Part shown: positions 32,579 to 43,700 of the stretch, piece by piece
Position numbering within the stretch: position 1 is the stretch's first letter
Layout of the letters: every line of letters begins with the position of its first letter
Source of the DNA: Prosthecobacter algae
GTDB lineage: Bacteria; Verrucomicrobiota; Verrucomicrobiia; Verrucomicrobiales; Verrucomicrobiaceae
NCBI RefSeq assembly: GCF_039542385.1
Contig: NZ_BAABIA010000008.1
Coordinates: 124,001 to 188,000, forward strand
Length of the DNA: 64,000 bases
Direction of reading: 5' to 3'
Position numbers and translations under genes: made by a program
Notes under the pieces: model-generated
Seen by the model: only the letters and a program-made list of their open reading frames with translations
Told to the model about the DNA's origin: nothing
The model's database searches: none

Positions 32579-34789
32579 ATGTTGCATCCCCCCAACCTCC
32601 GAGGAGCTCTGCAGCCAGTCCTGCTGGCCTGCCTTTTCCTACTCTCCCTTGCGGCTCATGCGCAGGAAAAAATCACCGTACAACTTAAGTGGAAACACGC
32701 CTTCCAGTTCGCCGGCCACTATGCGGCTTTGGAAAAGGGCTTCTACAAGGAAGCGGGGCTGGATGTCACGCTGAAGGAAGGCGGGCCAGAAACCCATTTT
32801 GCCGATGAACTCACCTCCGGAAACTGCCAGTATGCCGTGGCCCTTTCCTCCATGGTGATCCATCGCAACGAGGGCAGTCCCGTAGTCGCCCTGGCCGCCA
32901 TCTTGCAGCACTCGCCTGAAGTCCTGCTGGTACCAGGTGCCAGCGGCATCAATACGCCACACCAGATGGCCGGTAAGACCGTCGCCGTTTCTCCAGAGGA
33001 CACCCCTGCCCTGCTGGCCATGTTTAAAAACGAGGGCCTCGCGGCGGATGCGGTCAAGACCATCCCCTATGAGTTTAGCCCAGAAAAGATGCTCAGCGGC
33101 GTCATCGCCGGTATGGGGGCCTACACCATCAATGAACCCTTCTTACTGCGCGAACGGGGCATCCCTTTCCGGCTCCTGCAGCCACGCGACTATGGGGTGG
33201 ACTTCTATGGCGACTGCCTCTACACGACGGAGGCAGAAATCCGCCAGCATCCGGCCCGCGTACGCGCCTTTCTTGATGCCACACTCAAAGGCTGGCAGTA
33301 CGCCATGAGCCACCGCGAGGAAATCATTGATCTCCTCAAGTCCCGCTACCAGTGCCCCATCAGCCGCGAGGGCCTGCACTATGAAGCCGATGAAATGGCC
33401 CGGCTGATGTTCTCCGAACTCATCGACATCGGCCACATGAATGAAGGCCGCTGGCGGCACATTGGTGATACCTACGTCCGACTGGGCATGCTACCAGAAG
33501 GCTACTCGCTCGACGGCTTTCTCTACGAGCGGGATCCCAAGAAGGATCTTTCATGGCTCTGGTGGACACTGGGAGGGACCATGGGCAGCACCTTTCTGCT
33601 GGCGGCCCTGGTGCTCGGCCTCATCCGGGTCAACAACCGCATCACCAATGCTGAACGCCAGGCGCGCGAAGCCCAGGCGATGCTACAGACCGTCATCAAC
33701 ACCATTCCCGTCGGCGTGGTCTGGAAAGACCGTCAGTCACGCATCCTGGGCTGCAACCAAGTCTTTGCCGACTATGCCGGTTTTGGCAGTCCACAAAATG
33801 CACGTGGCCTCACCAGCGACCGCCTCCCCTGGCAGGATGCTCCTGAGACCAACGACCTTTCCGATGACGAGGTCATGGACCAGGGACGCTCCGTCCTGCT
33901 CAGCGACAAAACCTTTCGCACCGCAGGGGGGAACCTGCGCTCCTTTTATCAGAGCAAGGTACCTCTCAGAAACGATCAAGGCGAAATCATCGGCCTGCTC
34001 AGCGTCATCGAGGACATCACCTCCCTGAAGATGGCCGAGAGCCATCAGTCCCGATTGAAGGACCGCCTCATCCAGTCCCAAAAGTACGAAAGTCTGCACC
34101 GCCTGGCCAACGGCGTATGTCACCACTCCAACAACATCCTGCAGGCCCTAACCAGCTATGCCGAATTGGCCCGCATGCAGTCTCCCGCAGGACAGACCCG
34201 CGACTTCATGGACGGCGTGCTCCGGGAAAGCCAGCGCGTGGCCGCTCTGAACCGGGTCCTGCTCACCTGCACCGGACACGGCATGCACCAGTTTGAGGAT
34301 ACATCCCTGCGCCATTTCATGGAAGAGTCGCTGCCCACCCTGAAGTGCTGCCTGCCATCCTCCCACCTGCTGGAGTGGCAGCACCAGGGACCCGACGTTT
34401 CCATCCACGCAGACGGGGAAAGCCTGCGCCACCTGCTTATCAACCTTCTCACCAATGCCTCCGAGGCTGCCGAAGGTGCCAGCACCGTGCATCTCCGCAC
34501 TGGGACGGTGGACTGCGACGTCGCCTATCTTCAGGAGAATCACGTGGACCCCGCCCCACCACCCGGTGAATATCTTTACCTCGACATTGCGGACCGGGGC
34601 CAAGGCATGTCCCAGGAGATCCTCGGCATGGTCTTCGACCCCTTTTTCTCCACCAAGTTCACCGGCCGAGGACTGGGCATGGCCGCCGTGCTCGGCATTG
34701 TCAAAAGCCACCTGGGCACCATCAAGATCCAAAGTAGCCCCGGCGAAGGGACAACGGTCCGCGTGCTGCTGCCAGTGCTGAAAAAGTGA
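32579..34789 (+). CDS. THI5/NMT1-like binding protein fused to PAS and histidine kinase
   Basis: The product (736 residues from ATG 32579; ATG 32558 is an alternative) has a signal sequence (LQPVLLACLFLLSLAAHA) and a periplasmic THI5/NMT1 solute-binding domain (about 30-325: VQLKWKHAFQFAGHYAALEKGFYKEAGLDV is the family start). A transmembrane helix (TMGSTFLLAALVLGLIRV) follows, then a PAS domain (about 360-485) and a kinase core. The phosphoacceptor His lies in GVCHHSNNILQAL (about residue 515) where relatives have AHDFNN, and the ATPase has NLLTNASEAAEG, DRGQGM and GRGLGMAAVLG. The sensor probably responds to a pyrimidine- or nitrogenous small molecule, which is inference. The regulator is not fused; the adjacent NtrC-type gene is convergent. 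Confidence 0.9.
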   Translation: MLHPPNLRGALQPVLLACLFLLSLAAHAQEKITVQLKWKHAFQFAGHYAALEKGFYKEAGLDVTLKEGGPETHFADELTSGNCQYAVALSSMVIHRNEGSPVVALAAILQHSPEVLLVPGASGINTPHQMAGKTVAVSPEDTPALLAMFKNEGLAADAVKTIPYEFSPEKMLSGVIAGMGAYTINEPFLLRERGIPFRLLQPRDYGVDFYGDCLYTTEAEIRQHPARVRAFLDATLKGWQYAMSHREEIIDLLKSRYQCPISREGLHYEADEMARLMFSELIDIGHMNEGRWRHIGDTYVRLGMLPEGYSLDGFLYERDPKKDLSWLWWTLGGTMGSTFLLAALVLGLIRVNNRITNAERQAREAQAMLQTVINTIPVGVVWKDRQSRILGCNQVFADYAGFGSPQNARGLTSDRLPWQDAPETNDLSDDEVMDQGRSVLLSDKTFRTAGGNLRSFYQSKVPLRNDQGEIIGLLSVIEDITSLKMAESHQSRLKDRLIQSQKYESLHRLANGVCHHSNNILQALTSYAELARMQSPAGQTRDFMDGVLRESQRVAALNRVLLTCTGHGMHQFEDTSLRHFMEESLPTLKCCLPSSHLLEWQHQGPDVSIHADGESLRHLLINLLTNASEAAEGASTVHLRTGTVDCDVAYLQENHVDPAPPPGEYLYLDIADRGQGMSQEILGMVFDPFFSTKFTGRGLGMAAVLGIVKSHLGTIKIQSSPGEGTTVRVLLPVLKK

Positions 34790-34859
34790 CGCCACAGCAG
34801 GTGGCGCAAACACAGCTTCGCAGCAACCTAACAAACGATCGGACAGATCGTTGTCCGGC

Positions 34860-36290
34860 TCAGGACTTTACGCGCTTGCGGTGCTTGCGCACCATGCCCA
34901 TTTCCTTGAGCTTCCGCTGAAGAGTGCGTCGGCTCATGGCCAGGAGTTCTGCCGCTTCGCTGCGGTTATTGTCCGCCTGTTCGAGCGCCTTTAGAATGAG
35001 TTGCTTTTCCATCTCGTGGATGTCCAGCGCTGCCTTTGGCGGCTGGGCGAGGCCAGTATCGCTGCCCGTGCCAGGGGTGGCCGTTGGAAATGGCAGTCGC
35101 CAGCCCAGGCCGCCCGGCTGGGAAAGGTAGGCAGGCAGATGCTTCGCCATGACCCGGCTGCTGTTGCTCATCACCACGCCATGCTCGATGGCGGCGCGCA
35201 GTTCACGCACGTTTCCTGGCCAGTCATAGGTCATCAGCAGTGGCAGGGCATCCTCGCCCAGCGGTTTGTAGCTCTTGCCATTGGCTGTCGCCAGATCCTT
35301 GAGGAAATGCTCGACCAGCACCGGGATGTCCCCCTTTCGCAGCCGCAGAGGTGGCATGTGGATGGTGACCACCCGCAACCGCCAGTAAAGATCCTCGCGG
35401 AATTTCCCTTCCTCCACCATCTTCGCCAGATCTTTGTTGGTAGCGGCCACCACCCGCACATCCACCTTGATGGGCTTGCTGCCACCGACACGCTCAATCG
35501 TCTGCTCGCCCAGGGCACGCAGCAGCTTAACCTGGGTGCTCGCATCAATTTCGCCAATCTCATCGAGAAAAAGCGTGCCTCCATCGGCCAGCTCAAAGCG
35601 CCCGATCCGCCGCTCCTGGGCACCGGTAAAGGAGCCCTTCTCATGGCCAAAAAGCTCGCTTTCCAAGATCTGCGGCGACAAGGCCGCACAATGTACCGTC
35701 ACCAGCTTTGACTTCGGCCGTCCGCTCAAGTTGTGCACCGCGCGGGCCACGAGCTCCTTGCCCGTGCCGCTTTCCCCTTCGATGAGCACGGTGGCCCGGG
35801 TGGGGGCCACCTGCTGGATGGTTTCCAAGATGGGTTTCAGCGTATCCGCCTTGCCCAGGATGCCTTCGATCGAGTACTTCTGCTCCACCTGCTGCTTCAG
35901 GGCCTTATTCTCATGCTCCAGGCTACGGCTGCGCAAGGCGCGCTTCACCAGCAGCTCCACTTCATCGAGGTTCAACGGCTTGGTGACGAAATGATAGGCT
36001 CCGCGGCGCATGGCCTCCACCGCCGTGTCCACGCTGCCATAGGCGGTCATCATGATGCAAACGGGGGCATGCGGCAGGTGCAGGGCGGCCTCCAGCAACT
36101 TCATCCCGTCATCCTCACCTAACCGCAAGTCTGTCAGCATCACGTCCACGTGGTCGTTTTTCAGATGCTCCATCGCCTCCGCCGCATTCGAGGCCACATA
36201 GCAGTCAAAATCATCCTCCAGCGACAGGCGCAGCCCGTCACGGGTATGTTTTTCATCGTCCACAATGAGGATGGTCGCAGGATCGGTCAT
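34860..36290 (-). CDS. Sigma54-dependent response regulator (NtrC family)
   Basis: The 476-residue protein has a receiver domain (phosphorylation site D54 in VMLTDLRLG; Lys in FVTKPLNL), an AAA+ sigma54-activation domain (Walker A GESGTGKE at 172-179; ELFGHEKGSFTGA with GSFTGA at 219-224; Walker B TLFLDEIGEI; arginine finger region FREDLYWRL) and a C-terminal Fis-type HTH (NNRSEAAELLAMSRRTLQRKLKEMG). The sigma54-contacting loop reads GSFTGA where the consensus is GAFTGA. Its ATG overlaps the stop of the upstream kinase gene (ATGA), so the two are a cognate pair. Targets should carry -24/-12 promoters. Confidence 0.96.
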   Translation of the reverse strand: MTDPATILIVDDEKHTRDGLRLSLEDDFDCYVASNAAEAMEHLKNDHVDVMLTDLRLGEDDGMKLLEAALHLPHAPVCIMMTAYGSVDTAVEAMRRGAYHFVTKPLNLDEVELLVKRALRSRSLEHENKALKQQVEQKYSIEGILGKADTLKPILETIQQVAPTRATVLIEGESGTGKELVARAVHNLSGRPKSKLVTVHCAALSPQILESELFGHEKGSFTGAQERRIGRFELADGGTLFLDEIGEIDASTQVKLLRALGEQTIERVGGSKPIKVDVRVVAATNKDLAKMVEEGKFREDLYWRLRVVTIHMPPLRLRKGDIPVLVEHFLKDLATANGKSYKPLGEDALPLLMTYDWPGNVRELRAAIEHGVVMSNSSRVMAKHLPAYLSQPGGLGWRLPFPTATPGTGSDTGLAQPPKAALDIHEMEKQLILKALEQADNNRSEAAELLAMSRRTLQRKLKEMGMVRKHRKRVKS

Positions 36291-37450
36291 GAATGTTTGT
36301 CACTTGGAATTTCGGGGCCTGCCTCCAGCAGCCTCACTTTTCGCTCCACCAGCGGCAGCCACAGGCTCACCCGCGTGCCTTTGCCGGCGCGGCTTTCAAT
36401 GTCAATCTCACCGCCATGCTCACGGACGATGCGGCGGACGATGAGTAGGCCGAGCCCGGTACCAGTCGCACGAGTCGTGGAGAAAGGCTGGAACAGCTTG
36501 CCCATCTGCTCTGGGCTGATGCCCCTGCCGCTGTCTTCAAAACTGAGCCTCACCTCAAAATCCGTGTAGCTGCCATGGATCGTCAGGCTGCCCCCCTGGG
36601 GCATGGCCTGGCAGGCGTTGCGAATGAGGTTGTACATCGCCTGCTTCATCTGGTCAGCATCCAGAGGCATGGCCGGCATGTCAGCCCGCAGATCCAGCCG
36701 CACTTTGACCTTTGCCTGGTCCAGATCCGGCTTCAGAAAGCGTAGGCTCTCTTGCAGCAACTCGGAAATCAGTACCTTTTGAAGCTGGGGCTTGGTGGGG
36801 CGGATGGCGGCCAGGAACTGGCTGATGATGCCGTCCATGCGCTTGATCTCACCCGTGGCCACATCCAGGTGCTCGCGCAGCGGCTCCCCTGGCTTGCCCA
36901 TTTTTTTCAGCCTCCGCTCAAGCAGTTGCAGATGGATGGTGAGGGAATTGAGCGGATTTCCCAATTCATGGGCCACCCCCGCCGCCAGCAGGGTAAAGGC
37001 ATTGAGCCTTTCGCTCTCGATCTGCTCCTCGGTGCGCTTGCGCGTCTCTGTCACATCCCGGATGAGCATCACAAAACCGATAGGCTGGTCGTCATCTATG
37101 CTAGTGATGTAGAAATTCAGGTAACGGTTTTCCGGGTAGAAAATCTCCAGATCCCGGCTGACTACGGTGCCCGGCTTCAGCAGTTCCGACCAATCCAGCC
37201 CGCGCATGCCCTGAGTGAGCTTTTGCCCGATCACCTGCTCCGCCTTAAGGCCGAAAAGCTGGCAGGCAGCACTGTTGACGTAAGTCACACGCCCTTCCGG
37301 GTCCAAGAGGATGACGCCCTCCTGCAAAGCCTGAAAGGTCTTCTCCAAAAAACCTTTCTCCTTCATCAGTTCCAGAACCACGCTCTGCACCTCGGAAGGC
37401 TCCAGGCGGTCCATTTTTTTCAGAAGCTTGTCGATGAAGGCAGATCTCAT
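36287..37450 (-). CDS. PAS-containing histidine kinase (NtrB/AtoS-like), partner of the sigma54 activator
   Basis: The 387-residue kinase has no transmembrane helix, so it is cytosolic. A PAS domain spans about 35-135 (LQEGVILLDPEGRVTYVNSAACQLFGL). The phosphoacceptor helix is AAGVAHELGNPLNSL (H161) and the ATPase has NLIRNACQAMPQGG, DSGRGIS and TGTGLGLLIVRRIVREHGGEI. It phosphorylates the receiver encoded just downstream, with which it overlaps by 4 bp. The ligand sensed by the PAS domain is unknown. It is 12 bp divergent from cutA. Confidence 0.94.
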   Translation of the reverse strand: MRSAFIDKLLKKMDRLEPSEVQSVVLELMKEKGFLEKTFQALQEGVILLDPEGRVTYVNSAACQLFGLKAEQVIGQKLTQGMRGLDWSELLKPGTVVSRDLEIFYPENRYLNFYITSIDDDQPIGFVMLIRDVTETRKRTEEQIESERLNAFTLLAAGVAHELGNPLNSLTIHLQLLERRLKKMGKPGEPLREHLDVATGEIKRMDGIISQFLAAIRPTKPQLQKVLISELLQESLRFLKPDLDQAKVKVRLDLRADMPAMPLDADQMKQAMYNLIRNACQAMPQGGSLTIHGSYTDFEVRLSFEDSGRGISPEQMGKLFQPFSTTRATGTGLGLLIVRRIVREHGGEIDIESRAGKGTRVSLWLPLVERKVRLLEAGPEIPSDKHS

Positions 37451-37462
37451 ACACTGGGGGCC

Positions 37463-37789
37463 ATGACGGACATACTGCTGGTCTTATCTACGTTTCCTGA
37501 TCTTGAAAAAGCGCGTCAGATTGGCACAAAGCTAGTTGAATCGCAACTGGCGGCTTGTGTCAATCTGTGTCCAGGCCTGACCTCCATCTACCGATGGAAA
37601 GGCGCAGTGGAAACGGGCGCTGAAGTATTGGCCATCTTCAAGACCACCTCCACCACCTATCCTGCCATGGAGCAACGCCTGCGTGAACTGCATCCCTACG
37701 AGGTGCCAGAGATCGTGGCCATCCCCGCCGGGCACGCTTCAGCGGCGTATGCCCAGTGGGTGGCGGCAGAAGTGCTCAGCCCAGCCTGA
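37463..37789 (+). CDS. cutA: Divalent-cation tolerance protein CutA
   Basis: The 108-residue protein starts at ATG 37463 (MTDILLVLSTFP); the frame continues upstream but only as an antisense shadow of the kinase gene. The CutA1 signature is complete: AACVNLCPGLTSIYRWKGAVE, EVLAIFKTT, LRELHPYEVPEIVAIPA, ending AQWVAAEV. CutA is a trimeric ferredoxin-like protein linked to copper tolerance; its exact role is unsettled. It is convergent with the giant metalloprotease gene (stops 2 bp apart). Confidence 0.97.
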   Translation: MTDILLVLSTFPDLEKARQIGTKLVESQLAACVNLCPGLTSIYRWKGAVETGAEVLAIFKTTSTTYPAMEQRLRELHPYEVPEIVAIPAGHASAAYAQWVAAEVLSPA

Positions 37790-37791
37790 AA

Positions 37792-40700
37792 TCACTCCTC
37801 AACAGGAGAAAACAGCGACTTGCCAGACAGAATCGGGGAAGTCGTCGGTGTCGTAGGCGGATCAGCCATCGGCAATTGTGGCAGCGTAAAGTAGCCATAA
37901 CCGCGCAGACCATTCTCCGTTGGCACCACCATGCCCTGATAGGTCACGGGGCGCTTCACCGTGGGGGGTGGGGGGCGCGGATTGGTGTCTTCCAGCGTGA
38001 ATTTGCCACTGTAAGAACCTTTGGCAGAATCCACCTTCAGGGAAGTGAGCGCCGCATTGCTGCCCACCAGAGTGACCTTGTTTTTCAACCCTAGATCAAA
38101 GGTCGCATTTGGATTTCGCGAAGGGGCAGGCCCGGCATCTGTAAAGGTGACACGGCCCTGGCCTGGAACAGGTAGGCCCAATGCCAGCGTTTGCGGCAGA
38201 TAACGCCCGCCAAAGGCCCGGATCTCCACAGGGCCAAAACCGGCTGCATACATGCGGGCATTGGCCGTCCTGGTTTCCGGCCGCAGCCAGTCCAGCAGAC
38301 CTGTGAGACGATTGTCGGCATCATCGGTTTCCGAAGTTCCGCGATCAAGCTGCAGCTTGCCTAGCATGGAGCCCGTTGGCTTGGTCTTGTACAGCGGCAG
38401 GAAGAAGGCGACCTCCCCCGTTTCACTGATGAAGCTGCCTGCGGTGATGGACTCGCCATCCCCCGTTTTCCCAGCGATGCTGGCCACTCCGGCAAGGCTG
38501 ACGGAGATGCTGCCATGGCCATAGCCACGCGGGACGTTGGGGATCGCATCCGGCATCTCCAGGGCAAAGGTATGGTAGCCATCAAAGGCGTCGGCCTTAT
38601 TGTTCTTGGCATCCCAGGTCTGCTTCCAGCCACTGAAGTTCAGGGAGAAAAATCCATCGCCGACAGTGGCATTGATGAGACGCCGAGTGCCAGGATCAAT
38701 CTCAAAATAGAGGTCGAGCGGGCGCGGCACCGGTTTGCCCGTGCGCACGATGCGCAGACTGCCCGAAGGAAGGCGCAAAGGTGGTTGCGAGTCTGCCCTG
38801 AAAACATCCATCACACCTTTCAACGTGTGAGTGAGGCCCCCATGCACCAGCTTGCCGCTGAAGGCACCGGTTGATGTAATTTTAAGATCCAGACGTCCGC
38901 CAATTTCCTGGTTCAAATTGAGCTGGCGACCGAGGACGGCCACGTAGTCACCAGCCACATTGGCGGGGAAGGCATCCACCTGCAGCTTTACCTTCACCGT
39001 TGCGCGTCCGGCCTTATTGGCAGCCGTCAGAGTGACATCATAGGCCGCATCTTTCCGCACCGTCGGACGGCCACGAATCACACCGCTGACGGCATCCACC
39101 TTCAATCCGGCAGGCAGGCCCACAGCCGTGTAGGACATGGGGGCCTTATTCACGGTGGGATTCACCTCGATCGCATATTCGTACAATCCGCTGACAATGG
39201 CCCCAGGCAGGAAGTCCCCATCCTCGAGCGTCAGGAACTCAGGTGCAGTATCCACAACCTTGAGGATGTGAACCGCGCCGTCCATGAACCTCTCGTTAGG
39301 CATCTCGCCCAGCGGATTGACCGCCAACGGGCTGCTGACCCGGCACACATAGGTGCCGGAATCTTCCAACGTCAGGCCTGAGATGGAGATGCTTTTGTCA
39401 AAGCGGGTGGTGGCCCTTGTATTGGCCGCTAGATTGGCATCCAGCTTGCGCCAGGTATAACCAATGTTATTGCCGGCAGCATCCATTTTGAAAGTCGCCT
39501 TGGTCCCCACTGGCAGCACGATGGTGCGGGTACTTGCATCCACCACCACCAGTTCAGACGCCGCACCGACGCCTTCGGCGAGACGGTTTTTCGCCTTCAT
39601 GAAATAGGTGCCCGCATCTTTCAGTGTGGCTGCAGGGACCGTGTAGGCCTGATCCGAAACCCCCGGGATCTTCTTGTTGTTCAAGTACCACTCCAACGTC
39701 AAAGGCAGGGAGCCGGCAACATTGGACTCAAAAGGTCCCGCTGGCCTTCCAAGAGCGACAATCAGATGGTTTGGCAGGCCACTGACCACCGGAGGCTGGT
39801 CATCATCCACCACGGTCATCGTGTGCAGGTTGGGGCTGCCCACCAACGCGGGACCCGTGGGGAAGTTGAGCCGCAGCGTCAGCGTTTCCGTGCCTTCCAC
39901 CGCATTGTCTTGCAAGGAAGTAATCGTCAGCGTCTTCGAAGTCTCACCGGCTGTAAACACCAGCGGCGGCGCAGGAGAAATTCGGTAATCACCGTTGCTT
40001 CCCACACCGGCATTGGTGGCTGAGCCTCCCAAAACAACGGGGACGATCACCGTCTCATCGGCGGCTTCGGACAGTTCCACCGTCACGATCCGGGTGGCTG
40101 TGGACGATTCATCCAAGGTGCTTGAGTCCACAGCGAACTGGACGGTGGAGAAGCCTGCCGCTCCTGGATCGATGATCGAGATGGTGGACTGCGCGCGGTC
40201 CCCCAGGAAGACTCCCCCCACAGGAACACCTAACTGCACATTGAAAAACTCGGTGCTTTCAGCCACGACATCCCCTGTCGCCTGAACAGGGATAAATTTA
40301 GATGCCGTGTCTCCATTTGCCCAAGTCAGGGTACCGCTGGCTTCAGCATAGTCTGTGGCATTTGCGGAACCTGCCACGAGAGCATAATTCACTGAGACCG
40401 TGCCTAGGCTGCCGCCTGTGCGACGGACCTCCACCATCGTCTGGCTGCCCTCATTGACAGAGGCTGAACCATTGACAAATTCCACTATACCGGACCTGCC
40501 AAGCTGACCGCTGAAAACACGCCGGACAGTGGTATCCCCGCTGCCTGTGGCATCTGTGGCCAGAAGCATGCGGGCATCGGGCTGCATTTTTACCTGATGG
40601 GCGACATTGAAGCTGCCGCCGCCATAAAGCAGGGGTAGTCCCACATCAAAGCCGGTGTCCATCGCTCCGGTAGATTGCAGGCGGGCGATGAAATTGCGCG

Positions 40701-43700
40701 CGGTGCCAGAGACCGAAGTAAAGTCGCCCGCCAGCAAGATACGCCCGTCTCCTTGGACCTCGATGCTCCGAGCGAGACCGTTGAGGCCAGCCACACCTAA
40801 CGCGGTCTGGAAGGCGGTATCGAGGCTGCCGTTTGTGTTGAGCCGCACTAGGCGTGAGGCTGAAGTGCCATTGAAAGCTGTGAACATGCCTCCCACCAGC
40901 ACCTTGCCATCCTGCTGCAAGGCCAGGGACGTCACTCGCTGAACATTGGCCAAGTTGCCGGCGAGATGAGCACCTGCACCGATGTCAAAGCTGGTATCCA
41001 CGCTGCCATCCGCATTCAGGCGCAGCACGCCGCTGCTGTAGCCACCCTGAAATAGTTCATCCACCGCTGAGGTGCGAATCTGCCCACCGACAACCATCTT
41101 GCCGTTCGGCAGCAGCACGATGGCTTCCACCTCCATTTCACTGATGCCAGGGATCGCTGAGGCTAGGAAACTGTCGTCCAGGGAGCCGTCTGGCAATAGC
41201 CGGGCCAATCCAAGCCGGGCCTGCCCGTCGAAAATGGTGAAATCTCCCCCGACGAGGATGCGCCCATCTGCCTGAATGGCGATGGCGCGAACCGTGCTGC
41301 CTGTCGCCCCTGGCCCCTGGGCACCGGATCCAGGATCAAAGCTCGAGTCAATTCCGCCGTCGTTTTCCACCCGGCCAATGCCTGCAAGCGGCTGGCCACG
41401 CAGGCTGGTGAAAACCCCCCCCATCACAAACTTTCCATCCGCTTGCCGCGCCAGGGCCAGCACAGGCAGCGGGGAGGCCCCTTCACTGCGGTTAAATGTC
41501 ATGTCCAAAACGCCTGCCGATGACAATCGACCCAAACCATCAATCCTCGTTGGCCCCAGAATCGTGGCCCCGCCTACAAAGGCAATCTGGCCATCGGGCT
41601 CCACCACCACATTCCGCACGCTGCCGGAAGCTGAGAAACTTCCATGAACAAACGAGGAGTCCGTCATGCCAGGCTCCCGGATGTTGACCGTCACCGGACT
41701 GCCGGAGACCACGGAAGTTACCCCCACCGTGAGAGTGATGTTGACCAGGAAACTTTCTGGTCCTTCGCGCACCGCATTGGCCGTGATGGGGATCGTCACG
41801 GTCTTGTTGGAGACGTCCGTCCCGATCCAAGTCACCGTCGTCGTTGTGGCCGTGTAATCCGAAGGAGATACGGCGCTGCCGTCTTGGGTGGAAACACTGA
41901 CGGTCGAGGTTTCATTCGGTTCACCCGAACGGGCCAAGGTAAGTGTTACCGTGCCAGCCGACTCATCCACGTCATAAGTAGTCTGCAGCGGGTAGATGCG
42001 ATTGTCCTGGTCCACCCGGACATCAATGTATTCATCCACACCGGTGCCACCGGCTGAAATCACCCGCATAACGAGGCCAGCATCGGTATCGCGTAGGACG
42101 CCGCCCACATTTAGAGAAGCGTCGTTGGGATTGAAGCCGGGGGTATCCACATCAATCAGCTCGCTGCCTCGATTGGAATTAAATCCCCAGACGATATAGG
42201 CCCCGGCAGAAACATCGGCCAAACTGCCGCTGAGGCCTGCGAAACGGCGACGGTAGCCGATCCAGTAATTGCGCGTGGCGTCCTTGGTGATCTTGATGGC
42301 CAGTGGTCGGCTCAGCGGAGCACCTGGGTGGTCAAAACGGTAAATCCGATAGGTTCCGGGAGCGACGACATTCAGCACGGCACTGTTCGGCAGCCAGTCG
42401 ATGCGGTTGAGGAACCAGGGGTTGAAGTGCAGCAGATTGATCGGAGCATAAAAACCGTTCCCCATGCCATCGAAGGGATCTTCATACTCGGCAGCAAAAC
42501 CATCGTCCAGATCCACCGGATTCGTGCCCCCCACCTGCCAGAGATTGGCGTGCCAAAGGCTGAGGTTATGTCCCAGTTCATGAGGCACCACACGGTCATC
42601 AAAGTAGCCGTTGTACCACGTGAACGGGCCGTTGATCTGGCCCAGGCCAGCCCAGCCAAACCGTGAGTTGGGAACGCGGCTGGTGCCAATCCAGCTAAAC
42701 ACCACCATCTGGCGGTCATAGTCGCCGACCACGTAGCCTGCGGCCGTGGCTGCGGCCAAACTGTCCAGACGGAGACGGTCAGCATCATTATTCACGGCAT
42801 AAAAAGCAGCCGTCCTGGGCATTCTCAGCACCGGGGTGACATCTGCCGTGTTGAGATTGACACTGGTCTTCCCATAGGACACCTCCGACATGAAAGTGTT
42901 GGTCACGTCGTTGATGAGATTGGTGGCAAAATTCGGGGTGATCGTTACCACGGGGTTGATGTTTTGCGGCGCGCCGGTCACGTCCGAAAAGTCCACACGA
43001 ATGACCAGGATGTCCTTGGCCCCTTCTGTCCACGCAGACTCAGCCACGTCATAGCCCATGTTCGGCCCCAGCCTGTTTTCCATTTCTCCCAGGCTGGCTT
43101 CCATCGCGGAGGCATGGGTAGAACAGCAGGTCTGGTAGCCCTGGCCACCAGAGACCAGTACAGGAGGTGCCGCAGGTGGCAGATTGGTCTGGTGCTCGTC
43201 TTGCGCGGCAGGTTTCACCCCCCGGATAGGCTGCGGTTCGCCAGCCTCCATTTCGCGCACCGGGCGCTCGAGAATGGCCAGACTTTGGTCCACGGCGATG
43301 CCTTCCACAGGCAGGTCATTCTTCGAGCCAAGCCATTCACGCCGCCCATAAACGTAAGCCTCATAGATCTGGCCATCAATCACCGCATGCCGCTGGACCG
43401 GGGCGACCTTCACCCTCGATTCAGGAGCCATGCGTGCCCCCTTGACCGAATATTCCGCCAGAGCAGAAACCCGCTGCTCCAGCAACGGAGTCACCTCCTG
43501 CGGCATTTTGTTGCGCAAGGTCCACGGCAAAGCTCGCGCGAGGGCCGCACGTGGATCCGTCTGGATGAGCGTTTTCAGAGCATCTCGCCTTTGCTGGGCC
43601 AGTTGAACACCTTCCGCCAGGGTTTCGGTGGCATTCTTGTCATCATAAGAGGCTGCCCAGGCTTCGAATTTGGCGAAAACATCCTCCGCCTGCACTTCGG

